From Algimonas ampicilliniresistens (GTDB taxonomy: Bacteria > Pseudomonadota > Alphaproteobacteria > Caulobacterales > Maricaulaceae), in the NCBI RefSeq assembly GCF_030159955.1, contig NZ_BSNK01000002.1, positions 310,001-374,000 of the forward strand: a stretch of DNA of 64,000 nucleotides, read 5' to 3'. The notes beneath the pieces were generated by a model, which worked only from the letters and a program-made list of their open reading frames with translations, did not search any database and had not been told where the DNA came from. Below, piece after piece: positions 34,782 to 44,051 of the stretch (positions within the stretch are counted from its first letter, which is position 1; each line of letters opens with the position of its first letter). Made by a program: the position numbers and the translations under genes.

Positions 34782-34807
34782 AACGGGAACGTGTGGTGGA
34801 TTGTTCC
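34782..34807 (-). promoter_or_regulatory. EcfG-type (general stress sigma factor) promoter for the YciE-like gene
   Basis: On the minus strand GGAAC (34807-34803) and CGTT (34785-34782) are separated by 17 bp, the alphaproteobacterial sigma-EcfG consensus GGAAC-N16/17-CGTT. Expected transcription starts some 50-60 bp before the ATG at 34717. Confidence 0.75.
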
Positions 34808-34840
34808 GAGACTCTTCGATCTTCGGCGCATGTGTGTAGC

Positions 34841-34899
34841 AAATCGGTTCTGATCTGCTCTGACAGATCGGTCAGGTAGGTCCATTTGGCAGATCGGTC
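34841..34899. repeat. ATCGGT direct repeats between the stress genes
   Basis: CAGATCGGTC is repeated exactly at 34864-34873 and 34890-34899 (26 bp apart), with a related AAATCGGTTC at 34841-34850. They lie upstream of the GlsB-like gene and may be operator sites; no known regulator was matched. Confidence 0.4.
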
Positions 34900-34973
34900 T
34901 GGGAGATCAGGATTGACATTGGGTTGCGCGACCGAAGCTGCTACACGCACTCACATCATACACGGAGAACCCC

Positions 34974-35222
34974 ATGAACATTTTAATGACCATTATCATC
35001 GGTGCTTTGGCTGGTTTTGTTGCGAAGATTATTTTGCCCGACAAACATGAGCCGAAAGGCTTGATCATGATGATTCTGGCCGGTGTGATCGGTGGGGTCG
35101 TTTTCACTTATCTCGGTCAAATGCTGGGCCTTTATGGTCCCGGCGACGCAGCCGGCTTTATCGGCACAGTCATTGGCGCGATCATTGTCTCCGTCATCGC
35201 ATCGAAGATTTTTAAGCGCTAG
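34974..35222 (+). CDS. GlsB/YeaQ/YmgE-family small membrane protein
   Basis: The 82-aa protein with three hydrophobic, glycine-rich helices (IIIGALAGFVAKIILP; MMILAGVIGGVVFTYLG; FIGTVIGAIIVSVIASKIF) belongs to the transglycosylase-associated/GlsB family often induced by stress. GGAG precedes the ATG. It is divergent from the YciE-like gene. No EcfG promoter was found on this strand. Confidence 0.9.
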   Translation: MNILMTIIIGALAGFVAKIILPDKHEPKGLIMMILAGVIGGVVFTYLGQMLGLYGPGDAAGFIGTVIGAIIVSVIASKIFKR

Positions 35223-35237
35223 CGTCCAAAAACAACG

Positions 35238-35278
35238 CGCCTCGGTCCCGCGCCTTATACTCGGGCCGGGGCGTTTTT
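35238..35278 (+). terminator. Terminator after the GlsB-like gene
   Basis: CGCCTCGGTCCCG (35238-35250) pairs, with one bulge and a G-U pair, with CGGGCCGGGGCG (35262-35273). Five T residues follow. It overlaps the end of convergent mutT. Confidence 0.75.
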
Positions 35279-35729
35279 AAGTCAAAAACCGCCGTCCTTT
35301 TGGCAGGCGCGCCGCCAGTTGCTGGGCGAGTGGAACATCGGCGGGCACAAGCGGTAAGCGGACAATGTCCTCCGCCCACGCCCACTTCGTCGCCTGCCCT
35401 TCCGTGGGCCGCACGAAGCCATCCCACTGACGACAGACATAGGTCGGCATAATCAAATGAAAATCGAGATAGGCGTGACTGGCGAACGTCAGAGGCTCTA
35501 AGCAATCGAGACAGGGCTCTACCGACAATTCCTCGTATAGCTCGCGCACCAGCGTTTGCTCCGGGCTCTCACCCGGTTCGATCTTGCCGCCCGGAAACTC
35601 CCACAGCCCCGCATGATCCTTACCTTTGGGTCGTTGTGTGACCAGCACGCGACCATCTGCGTCGATCAAAGCGCAGGCGGCGACCCAGACAACGGGGCCT
35701 TTAAATTTTTTCGAAACTTGGGGCGTCAC
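35277..35729 (-). CDS. mutT: Nudix hydrolase, 8-oxo-dGTP diphosphatase (MutT)
   Basis: The 150-aa protein has the Nudix box GGKIEPGESPEQTLVRELYEELSV near residues 45-67 and the MutT context RPKGKDHAGLWEFPGG, as well as a C-terminal LPLVPADVPLAQQLA. It removes oxidised guanine nucleotides. The GTG start at 35729 (GTGA) overlaps the argJ stop by 4 bp. An argJ-mutT pair is a common alphaproteobacterial arrangement. Confidence 0.9.
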   Translation of the reverse strand: MTPQVSKKFKGPVVWVAACALIDADGRVLVTQRPKGKDHAGLWEFPGGKIEPGESPEQTLVRELYEELSVEPCLDCLEPLTFASHAYLDFHLIMPTYVCRQWDGFVRPTEGQATKWAWAEDIVRLPLVPADVPLAQQLAARLPKGRRFLT

Positions 35730-36964
35730 GAGCGGTAGTCGGCGTTGATGTCGATGTAGCGGTGGGTGAGATCGCACGTGTAGACCGTCGCCGCACCGCC
35801 CCCCAGACCCAGATCAATGGCGATCTCAATCTCCGCTTCTTTCATATAGGTCGCGCCCATTTCCTCAACATAATCCGCGTCAGGCTGACCTTGGCTCGCA
35901 AGGCAGTGCGGTCCGATATGGATCGACAGACTATCGCGCTCCGCAGGTTCGCCCGCCTTCCCAACCGCCATAACAATCCGGCCCCAATTGGCGTCCTCCC
36001 CGGCAATCGCTGTCTTCACTAACGGAGAATCCGCAACAGATTTGGCGACTCTGTAAGCGCTCCCATCACTGACCGCGCCGGAGACGCGGATGGTGACGAG
36101 TTTGGAAATACCTTCCCCATCGCGCACAATCTGCTGCGATAAATCGAACATGACGGCGCGCAACGCACGGCAGAAATCCGCCAGACGCGGATCATCGGCT
36201 TGTGAGACGGGCGCATGGTCGGCTGCACCGCTCGCCAGAAAGAGCAGCGTGTCAGACGTCGACGTATCGCTGTCCACCGTCACCGAATTGAAGGTCGGAC
36301 CAACCAGATCATTCAGCAGGTGCTGCAGCACCGGTTGATCCAATGTCGCGTCGGTCGCCACATAGGCCAGCATAGTTGCCATATCGGGCGCGATCATACC
36401 GGAGCCTTTGGCAATCCCGTTGATCGTAACGGGAACGCCGTCGATCTTGGCCTGAGCTGTCGCCCCCTTCGGGTAAGTGTCCGTCGTCATGATGGCGCGG
36501 GCGGCGGCTTCCCAGCCATCCGGCGTCATCCGGGTCGCCATGCCCCCGAACTGATCGACAAGTTTTTCAGCCTCCAGCGCCACACCAATGACACCCGTTG
36601 AGGCGATCTGAATAGCCTCCGCATTGCCGCCAAATGCAGCGGCCGCACCTTGCGCGGTGGCGACCACCGCATCACGCCCGGCCTGACCCGAAAAAACATT
36701 CGCCGTCCCACTATTCACGACAACCAAGCGCGGCCCATTGGAGGCGACCGTCAGCGCGGCGCGCGACCAATCAACAGGTGCACCGGGACAGCGATTTTGC
36801 GTGTAAACACCCGCGACCTCTGTGCCGGGCTCGCCGCGCAGCACCCAAAGATCGGTTCGACCCCGATATTTCACGCCCGCTTCTGCCGTCGCCATAGTGA
36901 AACCGCGCAACGGGGGCAGTTTAGGAAAGCCGTCCGGTGCGAACGGGCTGATCATGTCGTTCAT
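35726..36964 (-). CDS. argJ: Ornithine acetyltransferase / N-acetylglutamate synthase
   Basis: The 412-aa self-cleaving enzyme recycles acetyl groups in arginine biosynthesis. It has VNSGTANVFSGQAGRDAV and the autocleavage region KGSGMIAPDMATMLAYVATDA, where the nucleophilic Thr lies near residue 191, then FNSVTVDSDTSTSDTLLFLASG and GEDANWGRIVMAVGKAGEPAERD. It overlaps the upstream parvulin gene by 4 bp and mutT by 4 bp. Confidence 0.95.
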   Translation of the reverse strand: MNDMISPFAPDGFPKLPPLRGFTMATAEAGVKYRGRTDLWVLRGEPGTEVAGVYTQNRCPGAPVDWSRAALTVASNGPRLVVVNSGTANVFSGQAGRDAVVATAQGAAAAFGGNAEAIQIASTGVIGVALEAEKLVDQFGGMATRMTPDGWEAAARAIMTTDTYPKGATAQAKIDGVPVTINGIAKGSGMIAPDMATMLAYVATDATLDQPVLQHLLNDLVGPTFNSVTVDSDTSTSDTLLFLASGAADHAPVSQADDPRLADFCRALRAVMFDLSQQIVRDGEGISKLVTIRVSGAVSDGSAYRVAKSVADSPLVKTAIAGEDANWGRIVMAVGKAGEPAERDSLSIHIGPHCLASQGQPDADYVEEMGATYMKEAEIEIAIDLGLGGGAATVYTCDLTHRYIDINADYRS

Positions 36965-37878
36965 TCTTCAGCATCCGTATCGGATTCGGGCGCGTCCTCT
37001 TGATAAAGCCGCTCGACTTCGGCCTGATCGCGCAGATCCGTCATCAGGGCTTCAATCGCGTCAAAGGTCATGAAGCGGACGATATCTTCCCGCGTATCCT
37101 CAAAACTGCGTTGGTTCGGGACGCGGCGATCCAGCACTTCGATAATATGCCAGCCTGCGTCAGTCTGAACTGGCTCCGCACGCGCGCCGACATCGGTGGT
37201 AAAGACGGGACTCCGTAATGGGGCTGGCAATACATCACGGCTGAGCCAACCCAGCTCTCCACCGCGGTCGCGCGTGACAGAGTCTATTGAGAGTTCTGTC
37301 ACAAGCGCGGCAAAATCTTCTTCATCGTTAAGGCGGCCAACGACCGCTTTGGCTGTCTCTTCATCCGCCACAACAATCTGACGCGCGCGGCGCTCTTCGC
37401 CGGGTCCTGACAGGCTTTTCTGTGCCTCATAGAGTTCGCGGATCGTCTCATCATTCACAGTTTCGGCCAAATAGGTTTCAACCCGGAGATTACCGAGAAT
37501 GCGTTCACGCGCCGCCGCCAGACGCCGTTGCGCTTCTTCTTGCTGGGCCACGCCCGCGCGCCGTGCGTCGAGCGCCAGTAAGCGCTGATCGATCAATTCT
37601 TCGACGGTCACGCGAAAAACCGGATCGCTGACCTCAACTTCGCTATCCGCGCCAATGAGTCCCTGCGCGGCGGCAGCGCGCTGCACGTCGGACGCATAAA
37701 TGAGCGTGCCTTCAACGCGCGCCACAACTGGATCCGTCATGCGCGAGATTATTACAGGTCGATCTTCGTCCGGAATCGTCGAAGAATTTTCTGCGCACCC
37801 TGCGATGCCCGCCATGAGAAGAATCGCCACTATGCCTCTAGAAATCGTAGTTTCTAATCTCATCATCGCCCTATTCAT
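36961..37878 (-). CDS. Periplasmic parvulin-type peptidyl-prolyl isomerase (SurA/PrsA-like lipoprotein)
   Basis: The roughly 305-aa protein has a lipoprotein signal (MAGIAGC) and an N-terminal chaperone-like helix region (VEELIDQRLLALDARRAG). A rotamase domain follows (ARQIVVADEETAKAVVGRLNDEEDFAALVTELSIDS, GELGWLSRDVLPAPLRSPVF, VQTDAGWHIIEVLDRR). It probably folds outer-membrane proteins. The start is uncertain (ATG 37902, 37878, 37866 or 37863). It is divergent from secA; both belong to protein export. Confidence 0.85.
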   Translation of the reverse strand: MNRAMMRLETTISRGIVAILLMAGIAGCAENSSTIPDEDRPVIISRMTDPVVARVEGTLIYASDVQRAAAAQGLIGADSEVEVSDPVFRVTVEELIDQRLLALDARRAGVAQQEEAQRRLAAARERILGNLRVETYLAETVNDETIRELYEAQKSLSGPGEERRARQIVVADEETAKAVVGRLNDEEDFAALVTELSIDSVTRDRGGELGWLSRDVLPAPLRSPVFTTDVGARAEPVQTDAGWHIIEVLDRRVPNQRSFEDTREDIVRFMTFDAIEALMTDLRDQAEVERLYQEDAPESDTDAEE

Positions 37879-38038
37879 TGCAGTCGCCCCATCATCAACC
37901 ATGCCCCCTTCCGTTGACTTAAGGGAGGGCCGTTCTTAAGTCACGCCTAAGCGAAGACGACTTGCGAAACCCTTTACTATTTGATGGGGGTTTCATGCGA
38001 GCCGCAGACCTCTTCCCCGTATTCGGCAAGGACCACCC

Positions 38039-40750
38039 ATGCTCGGCATCGCCAAGAAGCTTTTCGGCACGGAAAATGACCGTAAGCTCAAGAAACTCCG
38101 CCCCATAGTTGAGCGTATTAATGCGCTTGAGCCGCAGATGGAGGCGATGAGCGACGATCAGCTCAAAGCCCAGACAGATCTGTTCAAGGCGCGCCTCGAA
38201 AAAGGCGAGACATTGGATGATCTGCTCGTCGAAGCCTTTGCGACTGTGCGGGAAGCCGCCAAACGAAGCCTCGGCCAGCGTCATTATGATGTGCAGCTGA
38301 TCGGCGGCATTACGCTGCACCGCGGCGAAATTGCGGAAATGCGCACGGGTGAGGGCAAAACGCTTGTCTCGACCCTTGCGGCTTACCTTAATGCGCTATC
38401 TGGACGCGGCGTTCACATCGTCACCGTCAACGACTATCTGGCCAGCCGTGACGCGGAGTGGATGGGCCGCGTTTATAATTTCCTCGGCCTCACCGTCGAT
38501 TGCATCAATAATCACGACGCATATGGCCCCGGCCGCAAAGCCGCCTATGATGCCGATATTACTTACGGCACCAATAATGAGTACGGCTTCGATTATCTGC
38601 GCGATAATATGAAGCTCTCCGTCGCAGAGATGAGCCAGCGCGGCCATGTTTACGCGATCATCGATGAAATTGACTCGATCCTGATCGATGAGGCGCGCAC
38701 ACCGCTGATCATCTCAGGTCCGACAGAAGACCGGGCTGAGCTTTACCGCACACTGGACGCGATCGTCCCTCTGATCGACGAAAGCGGCTATGAAGTCGAT
38801 GAAAAGGCCCGCAGTGCAACCTTCAATGAAGAAGGCAATGAACAGCTTGAGCAGATTTTGCGCGATCGCGACCTGCTGGAAGGCGAGAGCCTTTATGACA
38901 TTGAGAATGTCACCATTGTTCACCACGCCAACCAAGCGCTGAAGGCGCACCGCCTCTACACAGCCAATAAAGACTATATCGTCAAAGACGGCGAAGTCGT
39001 TCTGATCGATGAATTTACCGGTCGTATGATGCAAGGTCGGCGTCTGTCCGAAGGTCTGCACCAAGCCATTGAGGCCAAAGAAGAAGTCGATATTCAAGCC
39101 GAAAACCAGACGATGGCGTCGGTTACGCTACAAAACTATTTCCGCCTGTATAAGAAACTGTCCGGCATGACCGGCACAGCCGAGACGGAAGCGGGCGAAT
39201 TTCACGAAATCTATAAGCTCGAAGTCCTGGTGATCCCAACCAATCGTCCGATCCAGCGGATCGATATTGAAGACGTAATCTACCGCACTGAAGACGAGAA
39301 ATTTGCCGCCATTGTCGACGAAATCGCAGAGTGTAAGAAAAAGGGCCAGCCTATGCTGGTCGGTACGGTTTCAATCGAGAAATCCGAAAAGCTGTCCGAG
39401 TTCCTGACCGCACGGGACGTCGAGCATAAAGTGCTCAATGCCCGCTACCACGAACAAGAAGCTGAAATCGTCGCCATGGCCGGTGTTCCGTCGGCAGTGA
39501 CCATCGCCACCAATATGGCGGGTCGCGGGACTGATATTCAACTCGGCGGCAATGTCGATATGCGCATTGAGGCGGAAACGCCCGAAGACGCGGATGAAAA
39601 AACCCGCGAACGGATCGCTGAGAATATTCGTAGCGAAGTCGCGGCGCTTAAGGAACAGGCGCTCAAAGCCGGTGGTCTTTATGTGCTAGGCACAGAACGG
39701 CATGAAAGCCGCCGTATTGATAATCAGCTTCGCGGTCGGACAGGCCGCCAAGGTGATCCGGGCACATCCAAATTCTATCTCTCGACCGAAGATGATCTGA
39801 TGCGCATCTTTGGCGGCGACCGCCTTAAGAATATGATGGGCAAGATGGGCTGGGAAGAAGGCGAAGAGCTGACCAACCGTTTCATGACCAAGGCCGTCGA
39901 GCGCGCGCAAGGCAAGGTCGAGGCACGCAACTTCGATATTCGCAAAAATCTGCTGAAGTTCGATGATGTCATGAACGATCAGCGTAAGACCATTTTTGAA
40001 CAGCGTATGGAGTTCATGACCGACGACGATGTGTCGGACGTCATCCAGGATTTCCGCCATCAGCTATGCGAAGACCTGATCCTCAAACACGTGCCTAAGA
40101 AGGCCTACGCCGAACAGTGGGACATTAAGGGCCTTAGCGAAGCCGCCAAGGAAGCGATGAATATCGAATTCCCCTTCGCCGCTTGGGCTGAGGAAGAAGG
40201 CATTGCCGACGAAGAAATGTCGAACCGTTTCAAGGATGCGTCGGACCGTGTCGCGACGGAATTAGCAGACGGGATTCCTGAAGACGAAATGCAGCGCGTT
40301 GAGAAACAAGTGCTGTTGCAGGTCATCGACCGCAATTGGCGCGAACATTTGCAGCAACTCGATGCGTTGAAATCCGTGATCGGCATGCGGGCCTATGGCC
40401 AACGCGATCCACTCAACGAATATAAATCTGAAGCGTTCACTCTGTTCGACAAGCTGCTGATCAGCTTGCGCGAAGATGTGACGGCGGCGATCTTCCGGCT
40501 GTTGCTGAACACGCAAATCCAACGTCAGCAAATGCGTCAGCAGGCTGAGAGCCAAGCGACCCCACAGCCCGCGCCGCAAGCGCTGAGCGGAGCGCGGTCA
40601 CCGATGGAGCTTATGGGCGCAGCCCCTGGCCCTGGCGAAACGCTAGCACCCGCGCCAGATGCGCAACAGCTGGCCGAACTGCCGCGCAATGCGCCGTGTC
40701 CCTGTGGGTCAGGTAAAAAAGTCAAGCAGTGCCACGGGAAAGTGGCTTAA
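38039..40750 (+). CDS. secA: Preprotein translocase ATPase SecA
   Basis: The 903-aa motor drives proteins through SecYEG. It shows [20 protein letters not shown] (Walker A near residue 101), [19 protein letters not shown] (DEAD-like box), [14 protein letters not shown] and [12 protein letters not shown]. The C-terminal zinc-binding SecB/ribosome motif [14 protein letters not shown] is near residues 886-899. A Pro/Gln-rich linker precedes this tail. Divergent to it lies the parvulin gene. Confidence 0.98.
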   Translation: MLGIAKKLFGTENDRKLKKLRPIVERINALEPQMEAMSDDQLKAQTDLFKARLEKGETLDDLLVEAFATVREAAKRSLGQRHYDVQLIGGITLHRGEIAEMRTGEGKTLVSTLAAYLNALSGRGVHIVTVNDYLASRDAEWMGRVYNFLGLTVDCINNHDAYGPGRKAAYDADITYGTNNEYGFDYLRDNMKLSVAEMSQRGHVYAIIDEIDSILIDEARTPLIISGPTEDRAELYRTLDAIVPLIDESGYEVDEKARSATFNEEGNEQLEQILRDRDLLEGESLYDIENVTIVHHANQALKAHRLYTANKDYIVKDGEVVLIDEFTGRMMQGRRLSEGLHQAIEAKEEVDIQAENQTMASVTLQNYFRLYKKLSGMTGTAETEAGEFHEIYKLEVLVIPTNRPIQRIDIEDVIYRTEDEKFAAIVDEIAECKKKGQPMLVGTVSIEKSEKLSEFLTARDVEHKVLNARYHEQEAEIVAMAGVPSAVTIATNMAGRGTDIQLGGNVDMRIEAETPEDADEKTRERIAENIRSEVAALKEQALKAGGLYVLGTERHESRRIDNQLRGRTGRQGDPGTSKFYLSTEDDLMRIFGGDRLKNMMGKMGWEEGEELTNRFMTKAVERAQGKVEARNFDIRKNLLKFDDVMNDQRKTIFEQRMEFMTDDDVSDVIQDFRHQLCEDLILKHVPKKAYAEQWDIKGLSEAAKEAMNIEFPFAAWAEEEGIADEEMSNRFKDASDRVATELADGIPEDEMQRVEKQVLLQVIDRNWREHLQQLDALKSVIGMRAYGQRDPLNEYKSEAFTLFDKLLISLREDVTAAIFRLLLNTQIQRQQMRQQAESQATPQPAPQALSGARSPMELMGAAPGPGETLAPAPDAQQLAELPRNAPCPCGSGKKVKQCHGKVA

Positions 40751-40763
40751 TCAGACGGGATTT

Positions 40764-40786
40764 CAGGCCCGAAATTGGGCCTGTTT
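40764..40786 (+). terminator. Terminator-like hairpin after secA
   Basis: CAGGCCC (40764-40770), loop GAAATT, GGGCCTG (40777-40783), then TTT. The T-run is short, so termination may be incomplete. Confidence 0.6.
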
Positions 40787-40951
40787 GATCTCGATCTAAC
40801 GCTTGGAAGCCCGATTCGGGTGCGAAACCGGGTTCAATCGCGCACAGTTTCGAGGCGCTGACAGACAGACTCCTGCAATTGGCCCCGTGCGGCTCGCGGC
40901 GGCCCGGCCCCCTGCTTTACGCACTGAGGCGACAAACGCAGGGAGCCTGTC

Positions 40952-41746
40952 ATGAACATCAAGAAAACTATCCTTGGCGCATCCTGTGCCAACATCGCCC
41001 TTACCAGTCTCGCCCTTACCAGCCTTACGGTGACAACACCCGCCTATGCGGGCGACGTGAATTGGTCGCTCGGGACTGATCTGGTGAGCGAATATGTCTT
41101 TCGCGGGGCCAGCCTCGGCACCGAATCCGTCCAACCTTTTGTCGAAGTCTCGACTGGTAACTTCACCGCCGGGGCTTGGTTCTCGACACAAGTCGGCTCC
41201 AGCTCAGAGCTATCGGCTGACGAAGTTGATCTTTATGCTGGCTATAGCGTGCCGCTGGATGGGCCGATCACGGTCGATCTCGGTGCAACCTATTACCACT
41301 ACCCACAGACAGGCGCTTTGTTCGCCACGGATGACGGGGCTGCTGGCACATATGAATTTTCGATTGGCCTCGGCCTGTCGGAAGATACCCCGCTATCCCC
41401 CTCCGTCGCTGCCTATTATGATGTGACACTGGAAGCTTTCACGCTTGAAGGGGCCGTCGGACATTCTGTCGGGTTTGGCGAAAAACAAGGCGCGGATTTG
41501 GGTCTGACCGTTGGCCTCGTTGATGGAGATGGGTTCTCTTATCAATGGGCGACGGCGTCTGCGGCTCTCACCCATTCGATCACAGATGATGCGTCAATCT
41601 ATATTGGGGCGAACTTCACGCTCAACTCTGACGACAACACACTTGATCTCGAGAAGTTTGCGGACCCGGTCAGCGGCACAGCCTTTTTGTCTGCGACCGA
41701 CGATACACTGCTGTGGTTCGGCACAGGTATTTCGACCAGCTTCTAG
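40952..41746 (+). CDS. TIGR02001-type outer-membrane beta-barrel protein
   Basis: The 264-aa secreted protein has a signal peptide ending AYA|G (about residue 33). The N-terminal motif WSLGTDLVSEYVFRGASLGTESVQPFVE is typical of the Gcw_chp/TIGR02001 family. Alternating beta-strand patterns follow (YAGYSVPLDGPITVDLGATYYHYP) and the C-terminal residue is Phe. Function in the outer membrane is unknown. It lies alone, followed by a UUCG-type terminator. Confidence 0.85.
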   Translation: MNIKKTILGASCANIALTSLALTSLTVTTPAYAGDVNWSLGTDLVSEYVFRGASLGTESVQPFVEVSTGNFTAGAWFSTQVGSSSELSADEVDLYAGYSVPLDGPITVDLGATYYHYPQTGALFATDDGAAGTYEFSIGLGLSEDTPLSPSVAAYYDVTLEAFTLEGAVGHSVGFGEKQGADLGLTVGLVDGDGFSYQWATASAALTHSITDDASIYIGANFTLNSDDNTLDLEKFADPVSGTAFLSATDDTLLWFGTGISTSF

Positions 41747-41780
41747 GTTTCTTCCTCTCTGGGAGGACGGAAGGAAGAGG

Positions 41781-41810
41781 GCCCGGACAGTTCGCTGTCC
41801 GGGCTATTTT
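41781..41810 (+). terminator. Terminator with UUCG tetraloop
   Basis: GCCCGGACAG (41781-41790), loop TTCG, CTGTCCGGGC (41795-41804), then TATTTT. Confidence 0.9.
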
Positions 41811-41853
41811 CATGGTCGTATCCTCATAGCCGTGCCGTGAGCTCGCCCAGGGA

Positions 41854-42789
41854 CTATTTCGCGCCCGGTAATGTCCGTCCGATATTGAGGAATTTTTCAC
41901 GTCGGCGTTCCAGCAAATCCATCGGCTTGAGCGCAGACAGTGTGTCGAGCCGGGTTGCAATCATGGCTCCAACCCGTTTCATCGTCTCGTCAGGCCGGCG
42001 ATGCGCGCCGCCGGCTGGCTCTTTAATGATGCCGTCAATGACACCGAGCTTTTTGAGGTCTTGCGCGGTTATTTTCATCGCCTTGGCCGCATCCTGCGCT
42101 TTGGTCCCATCGCGCCACAGGATCGACGCGCAGCCTTCTGGTGAAATCACCGAATAAATGGAATGTTCGAGCATCAGCACCGCATCTGCTGCCGCAATCG
42201 CGACCGCGCCGCCCGATCCACCTTCGCCCGTAATGATCGAGATAAACGGAACTTTGAGTGACAGACCCCGATCAATCGATCGAGCAATTGCTTCTGCTTG
42301 GCCACGCTCTTCTGCACCGCGACCGGGATAGGCCCCTGCCGTATCGACAAAACTGATGACGGGCAGGTTGAACCGTTCCGCCAAATTCATCAACCGCACC
42401 GCTTTGCGGTAACCTTCAGGCCGCGCCATGCCGAAATTATGCTTGAGCCGCGTCTCTAAATCCGTGCCTTTTTCATGGCCCATGACGATCACGGACCGTC
42501 CGTTGATTTTCCCCGGACCGCCGAGCAAAGCATGATCGTCCCCGAAGGTGCGGTCGCCAGCCAACGGAGTGTAATCCGTCACGAGAGCGTCAACATAGTC
42601 GGAATAATGTGGGCGCGCCGGATGGCGGGCGACCTGCGTCTTTTCCCATGGGCCGAGCTTGCCATAGAGGCGTTTAAGCTCCGCAGAGGCCTTCGCCATA
42701 ACCGCTTTAGCCTCGGCGCCCTGAAGCGCGTCCGCTTGCTTATCGAGCTCCGCGACGGCCCGTTCAAAATCGAGATAGGTCTGAACCAT
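41854..42789 (-). CDS. accA: Acetyl-CoA carboxylase carboxyltransferase subunit alpha
   Basis: The 311-aa subunit pairs with AccD to make malonyl-CoA for fatty acid synthesis. It shows [79 protein letters not shown] and [11 protein letters not shown]. It is the last gene of a minus-strand series that includes xerD. Confidence 0.97.
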   Translation of the reverse strand: MVQTYLDFERAVAELDKQADALQGAEAKAVMAKASAELKRLYGKLGPWEKTQVARHPARPHYSDYVDALVTDYTPLAGDRTFGDDHALLGGPGKINGRSVIVMGHEKGTDLETRLKHNFGMARPEGYRKAVRLMNLAERFNLPVISFVDTAGAYPGRGAEERGQAEAIARSIDRGLSLKVPFISIITGEGGSGGAVAIAAADAVLMLEHSIYSVISPEGCASILWRDGTKAQDAAKAMKITAQDLKKLGVIDGIIKEPAGGAHRRPDETMKRVGAMIATRLDTLSALKPMDLLERRREKFLNIGRTLPGAK

Positions 42790-42849
42790 TCGCGCCTGAT
42801 AACGTCCGGAACGTATCTGTCCAGCCTGTAGCTGTGAGCCGACGCTCCC

Positions 42850-43122
42850 TTACAGACGATAGTCCCGACGCGTGATCTCATGACCATAGCGCTGCACGAA
42901 CCGGCGTTTGATGCGACGTTCCCAGCTGGCGCGGGGGCCGTGTAGTTCGCTTTCCGCGTTCAAGACGGAATCGGTGAAATGTTTAGAGGTCAACGGTTTG
43001 GCCCCCTGCACCAGATCAGCCCCGCGCACACCGGCGCAAAAGTCCCAGTCCGCACAGAGCGCATCAAGCAACAAGTCGAGATCGCGGATCAGGTCCGTGT
43101 CGCGGTCTTTTGGGATACTCAT
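42850..43122 (-). CDS. Hypothetical protein between xerD and accA
   Basis: The 90-aa charged soluble protein (MSIPKDRDTDLIRDLDLLLDALCADWDFC; SWERRIKRRFVQRYGHEITRRDY) begins inside the xerD stop (4-bp overlap), which supports its reality. I recognise no family. It is likely co-transcribed with xerD and accA. Confidence 0.65.
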   Translation of the reverse strand: MSIPKDRDTDLIRDLDLLLDALCADWDFCAGVRGADLVQGAKPLTSKHFTDSVLNAESELHGPRASWERRIKRRFVQRYGHEITRRDYRL

Positions 43123-44048
43123 CGGATGGTCTCATTCTTAGCCATAGGGTGCGCACTTTCGACCAACGCCTTGAGGCGGGCGTCCAGCACATGCGTATAA
43201 ATCTGAGTTGTCGAAATGTCAGCATGGCCGAGCAGCGTCTGCACGGCGCGCAAATCGGCGCCGCCTTCGAGCAAATGGGTGGCGAAGGCGTGGCGCAGGA
43301 CATGCGGGCTAATTCGTGACGGCTGCAGCCCGGCATCGCGGGCGAGGTCCTTTAGGAGTTGGGAGAAGCGTTCACGCGTCAGGTGACCAAGCTTGCCGTT
43401 GGATGGAAACAGGAACGGTTTCGCGCGCGCCGCCGCATCCACTCCGCCGGGCAGGGTTTTGTCGCGCACGGTCATCCATCGCGCCAATGCGTCCAACGCT
43501 GGCTCCGTCAATGGCACGAGCCGCTCGCGACCGCCCTTACCCTTGATCATCAAACACCCATCGCGACGCCGCATTTGCGCGGTTCTCAGACTGACCAATT
43601 CGGATACTCGCAAGCCACCTGCATAGAGGATTTCCAGCAAAGCCATCATCCGTAGACCTTTGGGCGTCTGATCCGTTGCGGCATGGTCGAGTAATCGATC
43701 CACCTCATCTTGGCTCATCCCCTTCGGTAAGGGTTTGGCCGCTTTCGGCGCACGGAGACGGTGGGCGGGATTATCGGCGCGTAAGCCTTCGGTCTGAGCG
43801 AACAGGCAATATTGCTTCATCGCTGAGAGTTTGCGCGCCGCCGTTGATGCGCCGAGGGCGGGCTCTCCGTTCAAGCCTTGCGCCCAAACCGCCAGCACAC
43901 CTTCCAAATGACCGGTCGACGCGCTCAGTAAGGTCTGCGGGGCCAAGGCCGCCGACCAATCGCGCAAGTCCCGGCCATAGGCGGCCAACGTGTTGGCCGC
44001 TGCGCCGCGTTCAGCGCTCATCATCTCGAGAAAAGCGTCGACGCTCAC
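43119..44048 (-). CDS. xerD: Tyrosine recombinase XerD
   Basis: The 309-aa site-specific recombinase acts at dif with XerC and FtsK to resolve chromosome dimers. The catalytic set is visible: Arg147 (GGLRVSEL), Lys171 (KGKGGRER), His249/Arg252 (HVLRHAFATHLL), His275 (LLGHADISTTQIYTH) and Tyr284. The N-terminal SAM-like core-binding domain precedes it. XerC versus XerD is judged from the xerD-accA/aroK neighbourhood common in alphaproteobacteria. Confidence 0.92.
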   Translation of the reverse strand: MSVDAFLEMMSAERGAAANTLAAYGRDLRDWSAALAPQTLLSASTGHLEGVLAVWAQGLNGEPALGASTAARKLSAMKQYCLFAQTEGLRADNPAHRLRAPKAAKPLPKGMSQDEVDRLLDHAATDQTPKGLRMMALLEILYAGGLRVSELVSLRTAQMRRRDGCLMIKGKGGRERLVPLTEPALDALARWMTVRDKTLPGGVDAAARAKPFLFPSNGKLGHLTRERFSQLLKDLARDAGLQPSRISPHVLRHAFATHLLEGGADLRAVQTLLGHADISTTQIYTHVLDARLKALVESAHPMAKNETIR

Positions 44049-44051
44049 CGG

